Shown here piece after piece: positions 55,850-64,000 of a DNA stretch of 64,000 bases (position 1 is the stretch's first letter; each line of letters opens with the position of its first letter). This stretch comes from Nageia nagi (lineage: Eukaryota > Pinophyta), in the NCBI GenBank assembly GCA_050084985.1, contig JBITNC010000001.1, positions 70,556,001 to 70,620,000 of the forward strand. Direction: 5' to 3'. Under the pieces are notes generated by a model. That model saw only the letters and a program-made list of their open reading frames with translations, had not been told where the DNA came from and did not search any database. Position numbers and translations under genes: made by a program.

Positions 55850-56411
55850 AATACAAGTTCATTTCATTAACATGCATATTCAATTGATTAAGGAAAGTCA
55901 TACATCACAAGAGAGAAATATCACATACATAAGCATGGTGCTAGCACCCTAGTAATAGTACACTATTGGCATCATGTTAAGGACAAAACTAAAGATGTGA
56001 TGAAATATAAAATGACAAGAGAATGAATGATTTATCAATATAAAAAAAGTGTGATAATGCTTGAGATAAGAGATTCTCTTATTATAGATAAGAATACCTT
56101 GTAAAGGTTTGCTTTGCAAATGATGCTCAAGTCCTTTATTCTCTATCCAATATTTAGTTGCTAGAAACCTTGGGTCTTTTGTAATTTTTACCTTGTATAG
56201 TCTCCTCCTGATGATAATCCCATCATCTGTATTTGTATGTCTTGAATGCCTTTATATAGGGATGCTTCTATTATAGAATTTGACCCCTTGTACATTCCAC
56301 AAGGGTCAAATACATGGCCTACACCTTTCTTATAAATTTTTAATCCATTTTAAATGATACATTATTAAGGGATTAAAATGATTTATTAAATACATAAAGG
56401 TTCAATTTGAG
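55850..56411 (-). repeat. LTR-like sequence, minus strand (1 of 3)
   Basis: On the minus strand it begins TGTAGACTCCTCAAATTG at 56411. It has a TATA box CTATATAAAGGCATTCAAG (about 56260) in the place expected for an LTR promoter. It shares AAATACATGGCCTACACCT, CCCCTTGTA.ATTCCA and GATTTATTAAATACATAAAG with 57870-58411. The end is uncertain. Confidence 0.6.
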
Positions 56412-57869
56412 GAGTCTACACTTATCTTTCTAAGTTCCATGGTACCTCCAATATCTCTTCTACATTTGAGTGTGACCTTGAAGATTTGAATTCAAAATCA
56501 TTTGGATGAATATTTTTAATTTTGCTCCTATATAAAGAGAACAAAATCCTTTCCCTCACATTCTGAGAGGAACTTTTCTTCTTATTCTTTTCCTCCATGA
56601 AATCCCAACACTTATAATGATTATGCTTCACTCATGAATAAATGATAAAAATATATTAGTAGTCTCAACTGATTAATAGCTTGAAAAAAATGAAATAAAT
56701 TAAATCCTAACCATTTAAATAAATTTGATTGATAAAATAGTTCAAAAATATGTAATGCACAAATTATAATATTATAACCAAATGGCAACTACATACCACA
56801 AAAATTATAATGTATGCAACAAGTTATCATATCATATGCTAAATCTTACTGTTGTTTTTTATATTGCGATATAGTAAAGTTATCAACTATTTCATTCCTT
56901 TATATCCTCATAATATAATTTTTAAAAATAATTACTTTATACATAGAATAATTCATATCATAAGTTTTCTATGGGCACCTCTTTTTATCTTGCAAACAAA
57001 TGCATTAACCATCTAATAATTCTTTTCCATGATTAAAAATTATAAAATTTACAAATACATACCCTTTCATTATACCATGTAATTGTAGGTTAAATATATG
57101 TAAGGTATATTTAAGTAAGCTAAAGTAATATGTGTTCCTATGGTCACTCCAAGGCTTTTATTGTACTCAAATACCCATTTATACCACCTTATCTAGAAGC
57201 TATACTCAAATAAGATAGGATTAGCATGATGTTAGACAATTTTGGTATTAAGATAATTAGGTATTCTATTTGATTTTTGAAGAACCCAAAGTGTAGCTAT
57301 ATGAGAGCATAACACATTAAATTGGTAATAATATCATCTCCTTGATGACCAATTTTATGCCATAATTCCATTGATAGGTTTCAAAATCATAATATATAAG
57401 GTAAGTTTACCTAAAGGATTCAAGATTCAATTTACCCTTAATCAATAACTTTTTTTTTAACAATTATATGATATTTGTTTTATATAAAAAGTTGAATAAA
57501 TAAAACCCAAAGTATGGCTAGCAATTTTGCAATATTAGGCATATAAAATAAAATTGATATTTTGAAGAGAAACTAATATGATCATCTTATGATTTGGGTA
57601 GTATATTTAGTTGATTTATTGATTATGTTTAATTGAAAAATATCAAAAATAATTATATACATATACCCATAGAAGAGAGAGAGTTCCAAGGGAAAAAATT
57701 ACTCAATGCTCCATAAATAAAATGCAATAATAATATCAAATCATTTTTTAGCAACCAACTAGTAGGTGTAGATGGTAAATAATGTGATTAATGCAAATGG
57801 GGTTGGTTAATGCACTATTGTTCTACTTGGCATATATTGACACATATATCAAAAATATGGTAATAACAT
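56412..57869. other. Unassigned sequence between two minus-strand LTR-like repeats
   Basis: No pol motifs on either strand. A 69-codon minus-strand run at 56422-56631 includes KKSSSQNVRERILFSLYRS but has no recognised domain; it is next to the LTR front, where a polyprotein end could lie. Confidence 0.35.
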
Positions 57870-58411
57870 GTAACATGAATACAATAGTGTTTACTTAGAT
57901 TCTATATTCGTTCCATTTATTAGAAAATACACAAAGGATAGGGCATACATTCATGAACAAGTATGCTTCTAGTGCCTTATAATTGGCACATCGCTAACGT
58001 CATAGGATGAGTGAAATTACAAATGCAAAAGAGAATGTAGTGATGAGTGAATTAGCAAATAATCAAATGATAAACATACATGCAAACTTACATAATAATA
58101 GATGCGTAATATAGATAGACAAAGCAAGTTGCAATCCTTCAAATGATATTCAATTGATAATCTTTGTATTAGCTTGAAATGATTATTAGCCCATGATTCA
58201 CTCATGATGCTATAGGTCATCAAATGATGCCTTTATATATGATATATTTTTACATCACCTTGATATTTTTACCCCTTGTATATTCCAAAAGCATCAAATA
58301 CATGGCCTACACCTCTTTTATACATTTTTAATTACTTTTTTAAATAATATATTTCTAAGGGATTAAAGTGATTTATTAAATACATAAAGGTTCATTTTGA
58401 GATGTCTACAT
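57870..58411 (-). repeat. LTR-like sequence, minus strand (2 of 3), with polypurine tract
   Basis: On the minus strand it begins TGTAGACATCTCAAAATGAA at 58411. Directly before it is a polypurine tract, CCAAAGAGGGGCAAA (complement of 58412-58426), which marks it as a 3' LTR. A TATA box ATATATAAAGGCATC is near 58233. The body of that element would be at higher coordinates. Confidence 0.68.
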
Positions 58412-58431
58412 TTGCCCCTCTTTGGATGTGT

Positions 58432-58935
58432 GATTGAAGCAATGAAATTACATGTCCAAAGAAGAAGTGTAGCTAAGATATAGAAGAATTTTTTTTATCT
58501 TTTTGCTTATATTATCTTTTACTAAATATGAATAAATGATGTTGAGGGTCCTTGTGTAGCCCCACTTTTGAATTGGGAGCCTTAGGAAAGATCCTTGATT
58601 GGAGTAGCCAAGGAAAAAATTATTAAAGAAGCTATCTTTAGGATACTATTTGGATGACTATAAAAATCCATATCCAAGGTTGGAGATGGAAGATATGATG
58701 TGCCTCTTTTATACTATTTCAATAATGAATCTAGATATTTTGTTGTGTCAAATACTCAAAAACTAATGCACTTACATCCATACCTTGAAATAGAGAGGTT
58801 ATGCTTTGGATGGGTGGAAATGGTAATGAAATGTACACCGTTGGTGGCCTAAAACATAGTGAGCATGATGTTGGTGCCCTAGTTTTGACTATAATTTTCT
58901 TTTGTTCTTTTGGATTTATGTACTTTCAATTAAGT
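58432..58935. other. Unassigned sequence
   Basis: Lies beyond the polypurine tract of the minus-strand LTR; presumably part of the interior of that element, but no motif is readable. Confidence 0.35.
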
Positions 58936-58939
58936 GTTA

Positions 58940-59520
58940 GCTAGAAAATAAAGGTATAGATGCATAATAAGTTGTATCATTCATCAGAGATGATCTAATG
59001 TCAACAATCTTATTTATGGTTGCATTGTCGATTTATCTTTTAAGTGAGTGAACTCTCACTAGCTATATTGATGGCCATCAATGATCATTAATTTTTAAGT
59101 TCATGATATGAAGATAGTATGCTTTAGATGGGTTCAAATCAAAAACCATGTGGATACATAACAAAATGTATCATCCATTGGATATGATTCAATGTTAACA
59201 AATTGCTAATAGTTGTATCACTAGTTTACTTTTAAGTGAGGGAACACTCACTAGCCATTTCATAGACCATCAGTGATCATGTATTTTTATGTCCATGATC
59301 CGAAGATAGTATTATTTATATGGGTTAAAAGCAAAGAACCATGTGGATACATAGCAAAATGTATCATCCATTAGAGATGATCCAATATCAACAAATAACT
59401 CACGATTATATCACTAGTTTCCTTTTAAGTGATAGAACTCTCACTAACTATTTCATTGGCCATCAATTATTGAGCATTTTTATGTCCATGATCTAAATAC
59501 ATTATATTTACAAGTTTTGT
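58940..59520. repeat. ~193-bp tandem repeat, about three copies
   Basis: The anchor TGTATCAT falls at 58973, 59168 and 59360 (spacings 195 and 192). Each unit continues with CA(T/G)AGATGAT-type sequence, CTTTTAAGTGA, AACTCTCACTA, CCATCAATGATCAT and TATGTCCATGAT. Diverged by point changes. No coding frame. Confidence 0.85.
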
Positions 59521-60030
59521 TTTGCATGCCATTGACATTGTGCTAACAATCAAACATGCCATAGGTGTTTTGTCCTTCTTGAATCTATACAAAAAACAAA
59601 AAGAGGTTGTGTCTCTATGTTTGATATGAATTATTTTGCAAGGAAACAAATATGTACTTTTTAAGCATAAAAATGCTTGAGATGGATGGCATTAGAGGTT
59701 TTTTGGTTCCTCCTTTCCATTGAAACTTGATAACCTATATGCTCCTAAACCTATTTGTTTACTTGAAAATCAACCCTACAAGCATGCAAAAACAAAAGTT
59801 GTCACAACCAACATAAACTCTTTATTGATCTCTAAATGAACCTTAGTTTTAATTATAGATTACCTCGTAATGGAGGGCTTTAGTACAATGCATAATATAG
59901 GCCTCTTGGAGGCCCTTCTTTAATAATGTCTTCAAGCTCTAGATATCATTTGATTAAACTTGCAATAAGAAGGATTTTGATTGCTTCTTTCTTGCTATTC
60001 CTTGGCTTCTTTTTTCCTTAATCAGTTGCT
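59521..60030. other. Unassigned sequence
   Basis: No coding or repeat structure that I can support. Confidence 0.3.
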
Positions 60031-60039
60031 AGTCTTGGA

Positions 60040-60592
60040 ATCCTACACATGCACAAACCAACAACCCATCAAACATACTTGTTCATGTTATAAGATTATA
60101 ATAAATAAACATGAAATAAACATCCATATAAGCAAAAATAGTAAACTAAAATATACTTAACAATCTATTTCTAATTTAGTAGAGAAAGGTTGCCTTTTTT
60201 CTCTATTTTTTCTCCTTGGAAGAAGTCTTTCTTATAGATTTTCTTAGGTAGCATTAGTTGCTATTTTGGAATGTAAGGATAGATGAAAAAATCTCATCCA
60301 ACCTTATCATTGATTAAATTTATGCAAGGAAAGCATAGGATTAAGGATGACTCATCCTTGATCCATTGGCTTGTTTTCTTGGGTGCTTGATTTTTCTATT
60401 TTTTTTTGTGTTTTCTATTTATAGGATTGCTAGTAATTACCCATCTAGCACTAGCTATTAGATATGATCACTAATGATTGTAATGAATTGCCAGTGATTG
60501 ATAGACCTTGAAAAACTTTAATGTTTACCTAAAATTTTATTCCCCTCTTTCATTTATATAAATAGGGGTCATTTTTAGATGTTTACAATTTT
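60040..60592 (-). repeat. LTR-like sequence, minus strand (3 of 3)
   Basis: On the minus strand it begins TGTAAACATCTAAAAATGAC at 60592, similar to the start of the copies at 56411 and 58411. A purine run CAAAAAAGAAAAAAT (complement of about 60593-60607) precedes it. TATTTATATAAATG near 60565 is TATA-like but unusually close to the start. The distal limit is a guess. Confidence 0.45.
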
Positions 60593-60607
60593 TTCTTTTT
60601 TGAAATG

Positions 60608-61700
60608 TCCAACATTTCATAGGTGGAGATTATTTCAAAAACTAAGCCTATTAGAGAGAGGGTGCAATCAAGTCTTGGACTTGTACTTCTTAATCTTAAG
60701 TTAAGGTTTTGAACTAACTCATTCTCTATGAATAAGCTAAATTTGAGTTATTATATTATGATTAAATCCATTTTTTAATCTTTTATGTTTAACATATTTT
60801 GAAAATAATAAAGGGTTGTAGTGCAAGCCATAACTTAGGTAGTTAACACTATACTGTTGTGTTGTGTTGGTAGGATACAGATAGAGTCTTAGCTATTAGG
60901 TGTATGCCATAGATATCATGTGATAAAGAAGCTCCCTTAAAAATATAACAACTTTTAATCATTCTAATTTTATCTTAGCAGATAGGTTACTTAATGATCT
61001 TGTGCAAAAGTTCATCCAACAATTTTAATCATATCAAAACCTATCATTTTTTTTGTTAAAAGAAGGGTCATTTTTCAAATTCAAAGTTACCCAAGAGTCT
61101 TAATTTTTTTGAAAAACCCTTAACTCTAAATTAATTTTAACAAGTGAAGAACACATAGTGATTTTGCGATTGACACATATATTTTTTAATTTTTTATGGT
61201 TTTATATTATTTTGATATTTTTCAAAATAGTTTTGATGTGAGCATATTTTGAGCATATATGTTTTTTTGGGCTATAGTTTTTTGTTTTCAATTGTGTATT
61301 GTTGATTTTTCAAAATATATATACAAGAGTTTATAAATTACCCTATTTCATTTTGAATTTTCTCATCAATATTTACAATTAATCATAGGCCTAACTCAAC
61401 CTAAAGAATTTTTTACATACTCCCAAATTTTGTATTTTTAAGATTTTAATTAGAGATTTTTAATAAAGTGCATACGGAAGGTCTTAGGTATTTCTCTTGT
61501 TGAAATACCCGTATAACTTGCACATATTAAGAAAACCTCTTTCATTCATTTATCAATTTTTTTTGCAACTTACTTTATCACTAACTGCTATTAGGTTCAA
61601 GACATATTTGAGACCAAAGGAAGATATATTTGTATAATTGAGTATGGTTGTGTCTTGTTGACTATCATAGATTAGACCTTTCTTCATGCAATTGGATTTG
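60608..61700. other. Unassigned AT-rich sequence
   Basis: Homopolymer-rich, no coding frame and no repeat recognised. Confidence 0.35.
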
Positions 61701-61729
61701 GAGTTGGGCCCTACATGGATTGTATTCAC

Positions 61730-61817
61730 TGGGACTACCCACTAGCAACCCTGCTAGGAGGTGGGTTTCTTTGATCGACACCTTCCATCTTCCTATGGAG
61801 GAGAGCTAGTAGTCCCA
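61730..61817. repeat. Inverted repeat in a GC-richer island
   Basis: TGGGACTACCCACTAGC (61730-61746) and GCTAGTAGTCCCA (61805-61817) are inverted partners with a 4-base gap; inside, GAGGTG (about 61758) pairs with CACCTTC (about 61779). The surrounding 150 bases are much less AT-rich than the neighbourhood. Confidence 0.7.
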
Positions 61818-61859
61818 TAGATGGCAAAGAGGGAAGCTTCTAAGAGCATTATAGGGATA

Positions 61860-62850
61860 CTATTATTTGTATTTCATGTTAGAATTATGATTTTTTAGGA
61901 GACTATGTCATTTTTGTTTTGAGATTTATGGACAACAAGACCATTTCTAATATTTAGACATGTTATTCATAGTTTTATCATTTTTTTTATGACCTTATAT
62001 ATTTTGGGATCATGGTAGTCATGATCGATAGTTGGTTTCTTTTATATATGATGGATATTGAGTTATATATTTTTTGATATACATGATTATGACTTTAGAC
62101 TCTTATATACATGTTTTAGTATCATATATATGTATGTTTATGTTTTTTTAAATGTATGTGTTAAAGTAGAAATGCATGAAAGTTTATTTTTATGTTTTTA
62201 TTTAGTTTTAACACCTTATTTATGGTATGTTTTATAAATTCAAAGTAGTATTTATGTTTATATAATAATGTGATGTTTTAAAAATAGGATTTAATTTGTA
62301 GGAGAATGGAATCAAATACATCATTGTCCATTTTCTTGGCTACTTTTATACATGGTTTTGAACATAATATGTTGGTATAAACATATGTGATATCATGAAT
62401 AATGTGAATGTATGGATGTAAAACACACATAAGATTTATAGCACTTTATGGAAGTAATAATGGATGCACATAAATGTATATATACTAATGAATGTAAAAT
62501 GTATGAAACTTAAATGACCTAAGATTTTTATGAATGTCATAATAACTTAAGCATCAATCTTAATGTGATGGAAACTTATCAAGCTTTTTATAATAATAGT
62601 AGAAATGGTATGGGATGAATGAATGAATATATAAATAAATAAGTGTAATAAATAAGACCTTCAATATCTAGTTTCATTAATTGATCTTCTACTATGGTCT
62701 CATCTACTAGGGATGATATGAAAAAAGATCATAATATACTTAAGTTTACCCTAAAATTGTGTGTGTGCAATGATGTTCATTTCTTTCTCTTAACTTTTGC
62801 AAATTAAACATCCCAAGATTATAAATTGTGAGATATGATCTTCTTATTTT
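61860..62850. other. Unassigned AT-rich sequence
   Basis: TATATACATG and ATGTATG-type motifs recur irregularly at 62060-62520, as in decayed AT microsatellites. No coding frame. Confidence 0.35.
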
Positions 62851-62864
62851 TGTAAGGTATGCTT

Positions 62865-63010
62865 CACTACCAAAAAGCATCCATAGCTCTAGTGAAGATT
62901 AACCCCTTCATCCTATGACAACCTTGCCATATTGCCAGTCAAATTTATATAGCCTCGATAGAGGATGCTGCAATAGCCCAAGAATAAGCCCAAATGCTTT
63001 TCAATAGCCC
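62865..63010 (-). other. Short coding-like segment, minus strand
   Basis: On the minus strand, KHLGLFLGYCSILYRGYINL then TGNMARLS, stop, DEGVNLH, stop, SYGCFLVVKH can be read in a single frame. It is protein-like, with both stops TAG, but I cannot name the family. It may be a retroelement protein fragment. Confidence 0.3.
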
Positions 63011-63595
63011 AATAGCTCTTGGTTTTAGGATGAAGCAAAAAGTAAGAACACCATACTCATAGTTATACTCAAGTAATACTCAATTCTTGATTGTTTCAAG
63101 ATTTTTAATATGAAAAGTGTATAAGTCTATTAGCACATCACCATATACCATAGTTATGTCTTTTTATCATCATAAATTTTTGAAACCTCAACATAGGATT
63201 TCTCAACTAAGACCAAATATGAAGAGTATTTATTACTTCTTTATTTGGAAATACAACTATATACATAAATGAATATTATATGGATGCATGCATGATGTGT
63301 GGATACATACAGCTTGTTTAGTTTCTCCCTCATAATGATTGATATCTAATAATTATGACATTTAAGGTAAAGGACTAAATATTTATGAACAAAGTGGAAT
63401 GATATGAACATATGGGAAGTGCACCCAATAGCCAAGATGCTTCAGAAGTATATCTTCTAAGCATATATACATATATATGTACATATATACATTTTAATTT
63501 TTTGTATTTTTTGGAATATTTTTAATGTTTTTGTATTTTTTGAGTATTTTGCTTTTGTGTTTTTTGAATTTTTTAATATTTTACCTATTTCCCCA

Positions 63596-63853
63596 CTAGA
63601 GAAGAATCTGTAATAGGTCATCATGAGTAAAAGGATGGAAGTGATAACAAGTACGGATGGTATGATCAATGAACCATTGTAGGGGGTCACAAATGATGGA
63701 CATAGACAACATGAATTCCCAACACCACAAGTTTATAGATAAGATATGAGCTATTGTGACATCATTAAAAAAGTATTCTTTAGAATGTAGAAGATGTAGC
63801 ACATAGTATCTCACAAATTGAACTACCAAAGGAGTGATAAGAGTATCAATCAT
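63596..63853 (-). other. Unrecognised 85-codon open frame, minus strand
   Basis: MIDTLITPLVVQFVRYYVLH then LLHSKEYFFNDVTIAHILSI and CDPLQWFIDHTIRTCYHFHP. It is open without stops for 85 codons, rare here, and on the same strand as the segment at 62865-63010. No family recognised; a chance frame is possible. Confidence 0.25.
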
Positions 63854-64000
63854 TATTCTCTAAATAAAATTAGGTTTAGAGATCATATGGATGAGATTTT
63901 ACATGAAATATTCATTAGGTATGTCATATATCACACAAAATCCCTAATAGGGTTGATGATCAATGTGAATTTCCATTCGATTAGAGTTCCTTAGAATATT

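Overview
The window is nuclear DNA from a seed plant, most likely a gymnosperm. It is very AT-rich (about 30% GC by eye), CpG is scarce, and almost all of it is decayed LTR retrotransposon sequence. Nearly every conserved frame is broken by stops that look like CAG/CAA>TAG/TAA, CGA>TGA or TGG>TAG changes, as expected from long-term deamination of methylated cytosine. Very low GC of this kind is known from Welwitschia, but the species assignment is a guess. No gene in the window looks intact, and I saw no rRNA, tRNA or CRISPR.

Layout. 1-2.7 kb: Ty1/copia pol relic plus 3' LTR. 4.1-6.7 kb: pseudogene pieces of a plant pentatricopeptide repeat (PPR) protein, interrupted by a 0.6 kb foldback element. 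6.7-46.1 kb: a tandem array of a 226-bp unit (about 8 copies), split twice. The first split is a 9.7 kb Ty3/gypsy (Tat-type) element, here called G1 (7000-16732), which itself carries a 1.1 kb CACTA-like element in gag. The second is a 27.9 kb insertion (18144-46024) with CACTA-like ends. That insertion is a five-level nest: array > 1.5 kb CACTA-like element carrying a PPR fragment > gypsy element C > chromovirus-type element B > 14.2 kb gypsy element A. Removing either insertion restores the 226-bp period exactly. 47.1-49.9 kb: an array of about 187-bp units made from PPR coding sequence, then more PPR relics. 51.5-52.4 kb: a three-exon methylesterase (MES/SABP2-like alpha/beta hydrolase) pseudogene on the minus strand. 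53-64 kb: mostly unassigned repeat sequence, with three related minus-strand LTR fronts, a 193-bp tandem repeat and two foldback structures.

The most unusual content is the following. Element A carries a long extra coding region (about 3.7 kb, coiled-coil rich) between integrase and its 3' LTR, and has an extra RNase H-like domain upstream of reverse transcriptase, whereas G1 has it downstream. Two non-autonomous CACTA-like elements carry gene-like cargo. A PPR segment has been amplified into a minisatellite-like array. All boundaries are by eye; those confirmed by a target-site duplication or by the array period are reliable to a few bases, the rest to tens of bases.
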